The translations under genes were made by a program, and so were the position numbers. Positions 53,987 to 63,407 of a stretch of DNA of 64,000 nt are shown here, in pieces. Source of the stretch: JADJLQ01 sp038251405 (GTDB lineage Bacteria; Bacteroidota; Bacteroidia; Chitinophagales; Saprospiraceae); the NCBI GenBank assembly GCA_038251405.1, contig JBBSBH010000002.1:124001-188000 (forward strand), read 5' to 3'. Under the pieces are notes generated by a model. It was not told where the DNA came from and searched no databases. It saw nothing but the letters and a program-made list of their open reading frames with translations. Numbering within the stretch: the first letter of the stretch is position 1; every line of letters begins with the position of its first letter.

Positions 53987-54988
53987 TTAATTCAAAATCT
54001 TCACCACCAATTCTTTCAGGAGTTCACCTTCTTTAGATACCCGACTGCTTACGCCTTTAGATTTTAGATCGTATTCCCTGAGCAGTAACATGATCTTCTC
54101 TAATTGACCTATAGTATAGGCTCTCAGTGTATCTTTATATTCATTTAAAAAATAAGATTTGCTGAGTCCTAAAGCAGCCATTAGATCCTGATCATTTTTA
54201 TACCCCCCGGATTTAGCAATGTAAAGTTTACTAAAATAACTATACAGACTCGCCATTACCATTACCATAGGGTTTGACTTTGGATTAGCTCCGAAATAGG
54301 CCACTATCTGATACACTTTAGTAATATCCCGATGACCTAATGCCTTTTGAAATTCAAATACATTAAAGTCTTTGTGAATACCAACTATTGATTCCAGATC
54401 CTTTGCCGTGACCATTTCTCCATCCTGTACAGCCAACTTTATTTTCTCCAAATTTTTTACTATTGATCCCAGATCAGAACCCAAATAATCTGCCATTAAT
54501 TGGGCTGCCTCTGATTTCATCAGGATCCCTTTAACTTTTGCTTCATTACTTATCCAAGCTGGTAATTGATTGTCATACAACTTTTTGGATTCAAATACGA
54601 CTCCATTTTGCTTGATTAATTTTGCAAACCTGGTACGTTGATCTACTTTTCGATATTTATGACAGAGTACTAAAATCGTAGACTGTACCGGCTTTTCTAC
54701 ATAGTTTTCGAGTTCTGACAGACTCTTCATGTCCTGGGCTTCCCGCACGATTACCATTCTGTATTTTGACATCATAGGATACTGACTGGCTTCATCAATA
54801 ATATCTTTGTAGGAAGTGTCTTTGCCATAAAAAACGCACTGATTAAATACTTGCTCCGTTTCATTCAACATATGATCGTGCATGTAATCTGATACTTTAT
54901 CAATAAAATAGGGCTCTTCTCCATGCAATAAGTATAAGGGAGTCGTTTTACCCGATTTTATAGTATTAATGATTTCATCAGCATCCAT
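53987..54988 (-). CDS. holA: DNA polymerase III delta subunit
   Basis: A 333-residue clamp-loader delta subunit. It opens ADEIINTIKSGKTTPLYLLHGEEPYFIDKVSDYMHDHML, the usual HolA N-terminus with PLYLLHGEEPYFI. Middle segments are LVLCHKYRKVDQRTRFAKLI and LGSDLGSIVKNLEKIKLAV. The C-terminal collar domain includes FEFQKALGHRDITKVYQIVAYFGANPKSNPMVMVMASLYSYFSKLY. It opens the beta clamp during loading onto DNA. Fifteen bases separate it from the TonB receptor upstream. Confidence 0.93.
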   Translation of the reverse strand: MDADEIINTIKSGKTTPLYLLHGEEPYFIDKVSDYMHDHMLNETEQVFNQCVFYGKDTSYKDIIDEASQYPMMSKYRMVIVREAQDMKSLSELENYVEKPVQSTILVLCHKYRKVDQRTRFAKLIKQNGVVFESKKLYDNQLPAWISNEAKVKGILMKSEAAQLMADYLGSDLGSIVKNLEKIKLAVQDGEMVTAKDLESIVGIHKDFNVFEFQKALGHRDITKVYQIVAYFGANPKSNPMVMVMASLYSYFSKLYIAKSGGYKNDQDLMAALGLSKSYFLNEYKDTLRAYTIGQLEKIMLLLREYDLKSKGVSSRVSKEGELLKELVVKILN

Positions 54989-55003
54989 CAGTGGTAAAAA
55001 TAA

Positions 55004-57538
55004 TCAATGAAAAGTGATTTTATATTTCAAATTGATCCGGCGGGAAGTTAGATAGTTAGGTATGGCATATTGTACACCATAAATGGATTTAAACCAGGTA
55101 TTGGAAGCCACATTGGAAACCTTTAAAAGATTGTAAACCTCAAGGCTTAACCATGAAGACTCTGCAAATTTCAGCAAGTGCTTTGGATGAGAAGACTTCC
55201 ATTTTTGATCCCACACCAGGTAAGAAAATCCAAGATCTACCCGATGATAGGCCGGGTACCGATACGTATTTCTATACACTCTATTATTCTCAGGAATTCC
55301 AAAAGGCTGACCTGTGCCAAGGGTTAAGCTTACATTTACTTTGAGGTTTTCATTGTTTGGTAGGTAATCTTGAAAGAATGTTGAAAATGTAAGAAACTGA
55401 TCCGTCGGCTTAGGTACATCGCTCACATTTACTCCTTCCGCGTGACCTTTTTCTCTTCGTTGATGTTGCAATCCGTTAATGGATTCTCTTGCTCGAAGAA
55501 ATGAAATATTAAACCATGATTCTGCACCTTTTACGAACTCCCCGTTCAATCTCATATCGATCCCGGTAATATATCCTTTAGAATCGTTTTGACCCGAATA
55601 TTGAATTCTTACATTATCAATATCATAAATCACCTGATCCCACAATTTTTTAAAATATAATTCTGTAACTAAGCGATACGGTATGGTCTTGTTTTTATTT
55701 TGAAAATCCCATGTAAATCCCCCCACCACATGCATAGATTTCTGCGATAACAAATCTGGATTTACTATACCTTCCGGACTCCTCAATTCTCTATAAAAAG
55801 GAGGCTGATAATATAGTCCGGCAGCTAATCTAAATGAAATATTTTTGTCCCAATTTCCCGGTTTAAACATTACTTGTGCTCTGGGATTGACAAATAGTTC
55901 TTTATCTAATGACCAGTAACCTAATCTGACTCCACCAGACAACCTTGTTTCACCGGCATTGCTTTTTTGTATGGTGTATTCATCTTGAAAATATGCTGCA
56001 AATCTCGTAGAAGATAGTTCATTCTTAGTTTTAAGGACTCTTTTAAAAGCCAGGAGCTGTTCATCATGTGGAATACTATATAGAGCAGAGTCCAGACGCT
56101 CCCAATCATTGATTCTATCTAAAATATCTTCCTGACGGGCTCTTACACCCCATTGAATAAAATGTGTATGGTCAGACTGGCCATGGGGATGAAATTCATA
56201 ACCTCCTTTCACATCCAAAGCTTTCACCCGCAACCATAGTAAGTTTCTGGCATAGGTTTGCTGAACTCCATCACCTAACACCACCAATTCTTTTCCAGCA
56301 TTGGCACTACCAAATCCTGCATCTATCAAACTTAACCGATAGTCGCTGATGACATCAAATGACTCTTGCTCCAAACTCTGAAAAGCAGATCCCATAAACT
56401 TTACGAAAAGTGGATTTTTTTTTCGCTCCGGAAGATAAGTCAATGATGCACCCACCATACCAGTTTTAAAATTATCTACTTCGTTCCCGTTAATATCAGC
56501 CGAAAGTCTAAGGGTAAAATCAATCAAACCAGTGGCAGTACTCCTACTTTCCGGCACAAACCGAAAAATGGAAGAATTGTAGTTTCCCATTAAGCCAATT
56601 TGCCAGTTCTTGTTTAGATCATATGTAAAATATCCTTGTACATCAGCGAAATCAGGAAGGTATTCTCCTTTTAATTGTAGTGAATTTAAAAGATATCGGG
56701 TGGTTTTGTATCGAGCTCCTAATAAGTAGGTAAACTTTCTATAGCCGCCCATACCAATATTTTTACTTCCTTCCAGATGTGAAGTAGCTCCTAATAATGA
56801 CATGGACACCGACCCTCTTATGGTTTCTGGTCTCTTATATTTTATATCCAATACAGAAGATTGTTTATCCCCATACTTCGCTTGAAATCCGCCAGAAGAA
56901 AATGAAAGGTCCCGGATTAAATCAGGATTAGGAAAAGTAAGACCCTCCTGTTGGCCACTGCGTACCAGCTGTGGACGATAGATTTCAAAATCATTGACAT
57001 AGACCAGGTTTTCATCGTAATTACCACCTCTCACCTGGTATTGGCTACTCAATTCTCCACCGGTGCCAGAATTAGTCCCAAGGGCAATATGGGGAAGTAT
57101 AGTTTCAAAATTTCCAGTTGTGGAAGGAATGAGCTTAAGATTATCGATATTTTCTCGAATCATTCCACCCGATCTCACTGCATTTTCTCTAATTATTACC
57201 TCCAGATTTGAACTCTCCAGTGTCAGATCAAAGTCAATTACGATTTCAGCCTCCGGGATCACCCGGGTCAATTTAAAATTTGCAGTTTTATATCCCAATC
57301 TGCTTACTTCAAGCAAAATTTCATTGCCGGAGGGCACTTGAATGGAGTATTTTCCCTGGGCATCAGTCTCGGTAGATATATTGAGCGCTCGCACAAAGAC
57401 CGTAGCTACCTCTATTGGCTTATTGGATTCAAGATCTTTGATTGTTCCAAAAATCTTAGCCGAGTTTTGACCCATCAGATTTGTGCAGGATATAACCAGA
57501 ATGAGACCAATAAAAAAGCTCCTAAAATTGAAAAACAT
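55004..57538 (-). CDS. TonB-dependent receptor with carboxypeptidase-regulatory-like domain
   Basis: An 844-residue outer-membrane receptor. Signal peptide (about 1-23, ending LMGQ), regulatory-like domain (about 24-110: AKIFGTIKDLESNKPIEVATVFVRALNISTETDAQGKYSIQVPSG), plug (about 115-230: YQVRGGNYDENLVYVNDFEIYRP, SFSSGGFQAKYGDKQSSVLDIKY) and a barrel with C-terminal YGVQYAIPNYLTSRRINLKYKITF. It differs from SusC-type proteins in length and in lacking a SusD partner. The ligand is unknown. It lies between rpe and holA on the same strand with short gaps. Confidence 0.9.
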   Translation of the reverse strand: MFFNFRSFFIGLILVISCTNLMGQNSAKIFGTIKDLESNKPIEVATVFVRALNISTETDAQGKYSIQVPSGNEILLEVSRLGYKTANFKLTRVIPEAEIVIDFDLTLESSNLEVIIRENAVRSGGMIRENIDNLKLIPSTTGNFETILPHIALGTNSGTGGELSSQYQVRGGNYDENLVYVNDFEIYRPQLVRSGQQEGLTFPNPDLIRDLSFSSGGFQAKYGDKQSSVLDIKYKRPETIRGSVSMSLLGATSHLEGSKNIGMGGYRKFTYLLGARYKTTRYLLNSLQLKGEYLPDFADVQGYFTYDLNKNWQIGLMGNYNSSIFRFVPESRSTATGLIDFTLRLSADINGNEVDNFKTGMVGASLTYLPERKKNPLFVKFMGSAFQSLEQESFDVISDYRLSLIDAGFGSANAGKELVVLGDGVQQTYARNLLWLRVKALDVKGGYEFHPHGQSDHTHFIQWGVRARQEDILDRINDWERLDSALYSIPHDEQLLAFKRVLKTKNELSSTRFAAYFQDEYTIQKSNAGETRLSGGVRLGYWSLDKELFVNPRAQVMFKPGNWDKNISFRLAAGLYYQPPFYRELRSPEGIVNPDLLSQKSMHVVGGFTWDFQNKNKTIPYRLVTELYFKKLWDQVIYDIDNVRIQYSGQNDSKGYITGIDMRLNGEFVKGAESWFNISFLRARESINGLQHQRREKGHAEGVNVSDVPKPTDQFLTFSTFFQDYLPNNENLKVNVSLTLGTGQPFGIPENNRVYRNTYRYPAYHRVDLGFSYLVWDQKWKSSHPKHLLKFAESSWLSLEVYNLLKVSNVASNTWFKSIYGVQYAIPNYLTSRRINLKYKITFH

Positions 57539-57548
57539 GCAAACTGGA

Positions 57549-58226
57549 TTATACGAATATTTGATTTGGAGTAATTCCCTTCAATTTATCGATGACACTA
57601 CTTGGATTTTTATCTTTAAATATGGCACTGCCAACCACTAACGCATCAGCTCCTGCCTGAAGTATAGATTCGGCGTTTTGCAAACCGATGCCCCCATCGA
57701 CTTCTATTAATGCAAGTGAATTTTCCTCCATTATCATTTGCTTTAGTCGCTTGATTTTTGGAATAGATTGGTAAATAAATTTCTGACCTCCAAAACCAGG
57801 ATTGACGGACATGACCAATATCAAATCTACCATTTCAATAATGTCTCTGAGTGCATCAACCGGCGAATGAGGATTAATAGCGACCCCAGCTTTAATACCA
57901 AGGCTATGGATAAATTCAATCGTACGATGCAAATGAGTACATACTTCTAAATGAACAGTGATCGTATCAGCTCCTGCCTTTTTAAATGCCTCAATATGGT
58001 CGTCAGGCCGTACAATCATGAGATGGACATCTAACGGCTTTCGGGCAATAGATTTTATACTTTCAACCACCGGAACTCCGAAGGAAATATTAGGCACAAA
58101 AGATCCGTCCATCACATCCAGATGGATCCAGTCTGCTTTACTATTGTTCAACATCTGAATCGAATCACTCAAATGATTAAAATCAGAATTGAGAATAGAG
58201 GGAGCAATTAGAGGAGGCTTATTCAT
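57549..58226 (-). CDS. rpe: Ribulose-phosphate 3-epimerase
   Basis: A 225-residue TIM-barrel epimerase of the pentose phosphate pathway. It has IAPSILNSDFNHLSDSI, the metal-ligand HLDVMDGSFVPNISFG (about residues 36-51), PLDVHLMIVRPDDHI, VMSVNPGFGGQKFI and the catalytic EVDGGIGLQNAESILQAGADALVVGSAIF. The start overlaps the upstream exonuclease stop by four bases, so the two genes are coupled. Confidence 0.96.
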   Translation of the reverse strand: MNKPPLIAPSILNSDFNHLSDSIQMLNNSKADWIHLDVMDGSFVPNISFGVPVVESIKSIARKPLDVHLMIVRPDDHIEAFKKAGADTITVHLEVCTHLHRTIEFIHSLGIKAGVAINPHSPVDALRDIIEMVDLILVMSVNPGFGGQKFIYQSIPKIKRLKQMIMEENSLALIEVDGGIGLQNAESILQAGADALVVGSAIFKDKNPSSVIDKLKGITPNQIFV

Positions 58227-58963
58227 TTAAAATAATCTATCTGTCCTTTTTCCAATAATGGCCTATGGTTAAAATATAAATATAACTGAGCTACCGTAAC
58301 TGCATCTTTCTGACAATATTCGGCAATTCTAGCCACATCCTTATCTTTCCAATATACCTCGCCTACTTTGCTGCCATCTATATCATCCTTTGGGCTTTCA
58401 ATCCCTAATATGGCCGTTAATAGATTGAGCGATGTATAATGTTTTACATCACCAAATTTCCAATATTGCATGGTATCAATGTGAGCGTTTTCCCAGGGTT
58501 TCTTACCGCTAAGGTTTAAAAGTCTTGGAAAAGGGATTCTATTTATTGCCATTCGCCTGCACAAATATGGAATATCAAATTCCTTAATGTTGTGGCCGCA
58601 AATACGATGCTCATCACGATTAAATCTTTTATTGAGCATGTGAACAAAGTCTTCCAATAATTTCTTTTCGTCATCACCTGCGAAAGATTTAACTTTCAAA
58701 GTAAGTGATTGGTCCGGTTCTATTGAAAAACGGGCAACCGATATACAAACCACTTTTCCGAATTCTGCAAAAATAGCTGCCTTTTTTTCGTAAAATCCAG
58801 CGATCTGCTCAGTGCTCATTGGCTCGTCATATGATCGGGTAAACGCATTTGCTTTAGATTGCCAAAGTGCCTGCATGGTTTCCGGGAGCTGGTCAAAACT
58901 AGCCTTGCTGGAGACCGTCTCAATATCGAAAAATAGAATGTCTTGTGGTTTAGTAAATTCCAT
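58223..58963 (-). CDS. PolB-like 3'-5' exonuclease family protein
   Basis: A DnaQ-fold (RNase H-like) nuclease of the predicted PolB-like 3'-5' exonuclease family. The first acidic motif is ILFFDIETVSSKASFDQLP and the second region ICGHNIKEFDIPYLCRRM. The third is IAEYCQKDAVTVAQLYLYF with the last Asp, so the DEDD-type residues appear complete. A PHLDTMQYWKFGDVKHYTSLNLLTAILGI-like stretch is typical of the family. ATG 58963 was chosen (MEFTKPQDILFFDIE); ATG 58981 would add six residues. Its partner or biological role is not known. Confidence 0.85.
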   Translation of the reverse strand: MEFTKPQDILFFDIETVSSKASFDQLPETMQALWQSKANAFTRSYDEPMSTEQIAGFYEKKAAIFAEFGKVVCISVARFSIEPDQSLTLKVKSFAGDDEKKLLEDFVHMLNKRFNRDEHRICGHNIKEFDIPYLCRRMAINRIPFPRLLNLSGKKPWENAHIDTMQYWKFGDVKHYTSLNLLTAILGIESPKDDIDGSKVGEVYWKDKDVARIAEYCQKDAVTVAQLYLYFNHRPLLEKGQIDYFK

Positions 58964-58981
58964 CCATTGAATTTTGTACAA

Positions 58982-59315
58982 AAATGCTTAAAAAAAAGCA
59001 AATTTTACCCGCATTTCAAATAAAACGCAATATATGCGTCCCCATAAGCCCCCCAACAAAAGATTGCAAATCCATTTTTAAAAATCCCAAATCATCCTGG
59101 TTTATAATAGGCCATACTTCCTTTATCTTCTTCATTTTTAGTTAATGTCTTTGTTTTAATTTGTGAATTAGAATTGAATACTTTAAACTCCATCTGTTAA
59201 CAAGCTATTTAAAAAATTTTACAAAACAAAATACTATTTGGGGTAACAGTCTGCGTTATAACGACATACCTTTACATTCTTAAAATTAAATAAATCTTAA
59301 AAAAAAACAAAAACT
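58982..59315. promoter_or_regulatory. Divergent promoter region
   Basis: No gene is seen in 334 bp. The right part (about 59200-59315) shares short segments with the upstream region of the paralogous gene at 60560: TTAACA, an ACAAA/ATAC-type stretch and CGTTATA followed by an A-rich leader. This suggests that the promoter was duplicated along with the gene. No terminator or RNA structure was recognised. Confidence 0.4.
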
Positions 59316-60317
59316 ATGGCAGATTACAATTATAACACGAGCACTCCTCCAAAGAAGAACAACAGTCTTCCGATTATCATTGGATTTTTGATAGCTTCCG
59401 TGGGAGCTAATGCTTATTTATTCTTCAACAAGCAAAAACAACAAGAAGTAATTGTAAGCACTGAAACAAAACTCACTGAATCTGAAAGATTGAAAGGCGA
59501 GTTGGAAAAGCAATATTATCAAGCCCTCCAGGATCTGGAAAAACAACGTACAGATAATAAAGGCTTGAATGATCAGATAGATTCTATGAAAACGGACCTT
59601 AAATCTCAAAAAGACAGAATCTCGAGGTTATTGGGTGATTCAAAAAATCTTGTCAATGCAAAAAAAGAAATGGCTAATCTACGAGTACAGGTGGATGGCT
59701 ACCTGTCAGAAATTACTAAATTAAAATCAGACAATGAAACTTTAGCTGCCACTAATACTTCTCTTAACGAGGAGAAAAAGACTTTATCTATGAACTTAGA
59801 AGAGCAGAAAAAGACCAATGAAGAATTGACTAATGTAAAAGCAGTGCTTACAAGTGAGAAAGAAAAACTTTCTTCTGAAAACACCGTATTGACCAAAAAA
59901 GTAAATATTGCATCCGTGGTAAAAGTAAACAATATAGATGTTTCAGGATTTACCGTAAAAAGCAGCGGTAAAGAAGTTGAAAAAAACAGAGCAAAAAGAG
60001 TAGAAGGATTGAAAATTTGTTTCGATGTATCCGAAAATAATGTTGCAGAATCCGGAGTAGAACAATTCTATGTACGCATCATCAATCCTACTGGTGAGAC
60101 TCAAGCTTTGGAAAATATGGGGTCAGGCGTATTAGTAAATCAAGCAAATAACGAAGAAGTAAAATACACTTCATTGAAAGGCGTAAAGTATGAAAACAAA
60201 GCTCAAAATACTTGTATGAACTGGCAACCAAACATTCCATTTCAACCTGGCACTTATACCGTAGAAGTTTATAATAAAGGGTATTTATCAGGTACTTCTA
60301 CATTCACGTTGAAATAA
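59316..60317 (+). CDS. Membrane-anchored coiled-coil protein (paralogue 1)
   Basis: A 333-residue protein. It has a short polar N-terminus, one transmembrane helix (about residues 19-36, PIIIGFLIASVGANAYLFF), a long heptad-rich coiled coil (about 45-200, Lys/Glu/Leu rich) and a compact C-terminal domain (about 203-333) with VSGFTVKSSGKEVEKNRAKRVEGLKICFDVSEN, FYVRIINPTGETQ and CMNWQPNIPFQPGTYTVEVYNKGYLSG. The last part looks Ig-like with two cysteines. No named family is recognised. It probably spans the periplasm from the inner membrane. It is followed by its own terminator and by a close paralogue. Confidence 0.75.
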   Translation: MADYNYNTSTPPKKNNSLPIIIGFLIASVGANAYLFFNKQKQQEVIVSTETKLTESERLKGELEKQYYQALQDLEKQRTDNKGLNDQIDSMKTDLKSQKDRISRLLGDSKNLVNAKKEMANLRVQVDGYLSEITKLKSDNETLAATNTSLNEEKKTLSMNLEEQKKTNEELTNVKAVLTSEKEKLSSENTVLTKKVNIASVVKVNNIDVSGFTVKSSGKEVEKNRAKRVEGLKICFDVSENNVAESGVEQFYVRIINPTGETQALENMGSGVLVNQANNEEVKYTSLKGVKYENKAQNTCMNWQPNIPFQPGTYTVEVYNKGYLSGTSTFTLK

Positions 60318-60559
60318 AGACTAACTTTTTCATAGCATTTTTTTAATGGTTTAAGTCCATGGGTAATCCACCGATGGACTTTTTTTTATTTCCGTATAGC
60401 TTCATTATCTTCTCCATGTCTATTACCAAATCATTATTTCTATTAACAGAGCATTTTACATTTTTCATAACAAATACATACTAATGTTTAATTACCCCGT
60501 CGTTATAGCAATATAATTCATGAATTAAAAGATTAAAAACAAACTTAAAACTTAAAATT
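60318..60559. terminator. Intergenic region with terminator after paralogue 1
   Basis: At 60353-60381, AAGTCCATgGGT pairs with ACCgATGGACTT around a short loop and is followed by eight or more T, a strong rho-independent terminator. The rest carries the presumed promoter of paralogue 2. Confidence 0.85.
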
Positions 60560-61567
60560 ATGCAAGAGTACAATTCAATAACTGAAGGCGACGCTCCTCA
60601 AAAATCGAACACTAAATCATCCTTATTATTAGTATTACTCATAATATCTGTATTGGCCAATGGCTTGCTTTTGTATTTTAATAACAGCCAAAAGAATTTG
60701 ATAGAAAATACAAATGCTGCACTCATATCATCAGAAAAATTGAAAAGCGAATTAGAAACTCAATACAATCAGGCACTGACAGACCTCGAACAACAACGTG
60801 TTGGGAACAAAATGTTGGATGAGCAAATAGATGGCATGAAAGCAGAATTAAAAACAAGCAAAGATCGAATTTCAAGATTGCTGGTTGATTCTAAAAATTA
60901 TGCCAGTGTAAAAAAGGAAATGGAATCTATGAAAGTACAAGCCGATGGTTATGTGGCTGAGCTTACCAAGTTAAAATCAGAGAATGAAGAGTTGTACGCT
61001 AACAATAATGCCTTGAATTTGGAAAAACAAGACTTGACGGTTTCTTTGAATGCACAGATGAAATCTAATGAAGAGTTGTCTACAGTAAAAGCAATGCTGG
61101 TAAGTGATAAGGAGAGATTGGCTACAGAAAACTCCTCCCTATCAAAAAAAGTAAATAGAGCTTCCGTGGTAAATGTTACTAAAATAGATGTCGGTGGCTA
61201 TATAGTAAAATCCAGCGGTAAAGAAGTAGAAAAAAACAGGGCTAAAAATATTGAAGGATTAAAAATCTGTTTTGATGTTGCTGAAAACCCAATCACGGAG
61301 AAAGGTACCGAAGAGTTTTACATAAGAATAATAAATCCAACCGGAGAAACACAAGCAATAGAAAATCTGGGATCTGGTACCCTGGTAAATCAGGCAAACA
61401 ACGAAGCTGTAAAATACACCTCTTCTAAAGGCTTGTCCTATGATAATAAAGCTCAAAATACGTGCATGAATTGGCAACCGAATATTCCATTTCAGGCGGG
61501 CAAATACACTGTAGAAATTTATAACAAAGGGTATTTATCCGGTGCCTCTACTTTCGAGTTGAAATAA
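60560..61567 (+). CDS. Membrane-anchored coiled-coil protein (paralogue 2)
   Basis: A 335-residue protein with the same layout as its upstream neighbour: transmembrane helix (about residues 22-40, LLLVLLIISVLANGLLLYF), coiled coil (about 48-205) and the same C-terminal domain (ICFDVAENPITEKGTEEFYIRIINPTGETQ, CMNWQPNIPFQAGKYTVEIYNKGYLSG). The C-terminal domains are nearly identical, while the coiled coil has diverged more and the N-terminus differs most. A tandem duplication with independent promoters and terminators is the simplest reading. Function unknown. Confidence 0.75.
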   Translation: MQEYNSITEGDAPQKSNTKSSLLLVLLIISVLANGLLLYFNNSQKNLIENTNAALISSEKLKSELETQYNQALTDLEQQRVGNKMLDEQIDGMKAELKTSKDRISRLLVDSKNYASVKKEMESMKVQADGYVAELTKLKSENEELYANNNALNLEKQDLTVSLNAQMKSNEELSTVKAMLVSDKERLATENSSLSKKVNRASVVNVTKIDVGGYIVKSSGKEVEKNRAKNIEGLKICFDVAENPITEKGTEEFYIRIINPTGETQAIENLGSGTLVNQANNEAVKYTSSKGLSYDNKAQNTCMNWQPNIPFQAGKYTVEIYNKGYLSGASTFELK

Positions 61568-61599
61568 AAAATAACTTCCATAGGATGTTTTAATGGTTC

Positions 61600-61635
61600 A
61601 AAGCCCATCGACCCTCAGACGATGGGCTTTTATTA
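61600..61635 (+). terminator. Terminator after paralogue 2
   Basis: A perfect 11-bp stem AAAGCCCATCG / CGATGGGCTTT with a 9-base loop is followed by a T/A-rich tail. Confidence 0.85.
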
Positions 61636-61709
61636 TTGGCGAATTTTTTTCCTTCTATTTTAAAAGTTTAACCGCGATAAATTCTCAAAATTCCCTCATA
61701 TTTACATAA

Positions 61710-62207
61710 ATGATCAATAGATCAACGATTGGTTTTTGGATTTTTGGAACTATAATTTGTTTCATGGTGGCATGCATAGTAGCTCCTAACTATTCTCCTA
61801 TACCTGAAATATCACTTTTAGGCATTAATAAAAATAGAATTGACCAGGGTCGGATAAAAGATGATACGCTTCAGATTAAAATAGATTTTACTGATGGAGA
61901 TGGTGATATCGGTGATGCCCAAAATAAAGCCAATATATTTATGATAGATAATAGGGATGGAAAAATGATCACCTATAGTATGCCCTTAATTCCTCAAAAA
62001 GGGTCTTCGAATGGGGTGAAAGGAACCATTACTATTTTTCATACCACCCTGCTTAATGTCTGCTGCTACTATAAAAACGCTGATCCTTGTACTATTCCTG
62101 CTAATCCGATGACGGATACTGTCATCTATAAGCTGTACATAGAAGATCGAAGTGGCAATAAAAGCAATGAAGTGACACTAAATCCCATTGTCATCAACTG
62201 TAAGTAA
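61710..62207 (+). CDS. Predicted lipoprotein with DGDGDIG motif, unknown function
   Basis: A 165-residue protein with an N-terminal hydrophobic segment and lipobox-like FMVAC (Cys about 22). One beta-rich domain follows, with IKIDFTDGDGDIGD (about residues 51-64), a motif often seen in small Bacteroidota cell-surface lipoproteins and possibly calcium-binding. It ends YIEDRSGNKSNEVTLNPIVINC. No enzyme motif is seen. It is convergent with the DUF2480 gene, directly adjacent. Confidence 0.65.
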   Translation: MINRSTIGFWIFGTIICFMVACIVAPNYSPIPEISLLGINKNRIDQGRIKDDTLQIKIDFTDGDGDIGDAQNKANIFMIDNRDGKMITYSMPLIPQKGSSNGVKGTITIFHTTLLNVCCYYKNADPCTIPANPMTDTVIYKLYIEDRSGNKSNEVTLNPIVINCK

Positions 62208-62732
62208 TTAAAGTACCCTGGGCCTTTTAAAGATAGGAACTGTGCTGCATGGCTCACCATACATAAGATTTTGGACAAATGGTCGCAACTGCGATCCAAT
62301 GGCCAGGTAAGCAGAAGCCGGAATTTCTGTATCACTGCATCCCTTTACTACTACCCTTTTATCCTGAAGGTATGACCAGTCATTTGAATTGATAAAATTA
62401 ACTAGTAGAGCTTCATATACCTGATCAACAGTACCAATATGAACCCCGATAGTAAAAGGGCTGGCTTGTGTAGCTATGAGCATATAGGCCCACATTGGAA
62501 TGATAGCATCTGTACTACAATATACCGCCAGCTGTTTCTGACTAAACTGAGACCAATCAAAAGCTTTAAGCGCAGCTCTAAAGTCTTTTTCTTTTAGTAT
62601 CATTCCCTGAAAAAGATAATCTTTTAAATCAAAACTAACTATAGAAGACAGCGGCATAAGTGCATCCAATGCAATCGTCTGTAGATCACTTTCTGCTACT
62701 CGGTTTACTAATAATCCTTCAGTTTCATTCAT
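62208..62732 (-). CDS. DUF2480 family protein
   Basis: A 174-residue protein matching the Bacteroidota-restricted DUF2480 family in length and layout: NRVAESDLQTIALDALMP near the start, then DLKDYLFQGMILKEKDFRAALKAFDWSQF, AVYCSTDAIIPMWAYMLIAT and VVVKGCSDTEIPASAYLAIGSQLRPFVQNLMYGEPCSTVPIFKR. The ending GEPCSTVPI is characteristic. The family has no established function; conserved Cys residues hint at a metal or redox role (inference). It follows scpB after 11 bp on the same strand. Confidence 0.82.
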   Translation of the reverse strand: MNETEGLLVNRVAESDLQTIALDALMPLSSIVSFDLKDYLFQGMILKEKDFRAALKAFDWSQFSQKQLAVYCSTDAIIPMWAYMLIATQASPFTIGVHIGTVDQVYEALLVNFINSNDWSYLQDKRVVVKGCSDTEIPASAYLAIGSQLRPFVQNLMYGEPCSTVPIFKRPRVL

Positions 62733-62743
62733 AGATAAAAAAA

Positions 62744-63343
62744 TTAGGGATTTTCCTGTTCGAGGTCCATGATCATCCGTTCAATGGGTATTTCTTCTCC
62801 TATTTCATTATATCCACTATCAAATTCTTTTATAGTCGGTAATTGATCAATGCTTTTCAAACCAAAATAGTTCATAAATTTTTCACTGGTGACATAAAGT
62901 ATTGGTTTTCCTGCTCCCTCACCTCTTCCTTGAATAGAAATCAATTCCTTCTCAAGTAGCTTTTGTATAGTATGATCGCAGTTTACGCCTCGGATGCGTT
63001 CAATATCAGGCTTTGAGGCTGGTTGTTTATAAGCTATGATGGCTAAGGTTTCCAATGCAGTTCTGCTCAATCTTTTCTGATTCATCTGATTGAGATATGT
63101 TTTTATGATAGGATGGAAAGTACCTTTTGTCATGAACTGGTACCCATCCGCTATTTCTGTCAATTCGAAGGCAGATTCTTCTGAGTCAAATTTTCGTTTT
63201 ACATTTTCCAAAGATTCCAGAACAAGTGATCTATCTATTTTTTCTTTGTAATAGCCCTCCAGACAAGCAATCAGATCATCCAATTTTAAGGGTTCTGAGG
63301 AAACGAAAACCAGGCTTTCTATCTGTAAATCCAATAATTCCAC
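62744..63343 (-). CDS. scpB: Segregation and condensation protein B
   Basis: A 199-residue protein made of tandem winged-helix domains. It opens LLDLQIESLVFVSSEPLKLDDLIACLE, and the signature SRTALETLAIIAYKQPASKPDIERIRGVNCDHTIQKLLEKELISIQGRGEGAGKPILYVTSEKFMNYFGL spans about residues 90-160. With SMC and ScpA it forms the condensin-like complex that compacts and segregates the chromosome. ScpA and SMC are not adjacent. It is divergent from coaX. Confidence 0.93.
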   Translation of the reverse strand: MELLDLQIESLVFVSSEPLKLDDLIACLEGYYKEKIDRSLVLESLENVKRKFDSEESAFELTEIADGYQFMTKGTFHPIIKTYLNQMNQKRLSRTALETLAIIAYKQPASKPDIERIRGVNCDHTIQKLLEKELISIQGRGEGAGKPILYVTSEKFMNYFGLKSIDQLPTIKEFDSGYNEIGEEIPIERMIMDLEQENP

Positions 63344-63407
63344 GATGGTCGGTTTTAATCTGATGCAAAATTAGTCAATTTGATAAAGACTCTCTATTTT
63401 CATTGCG

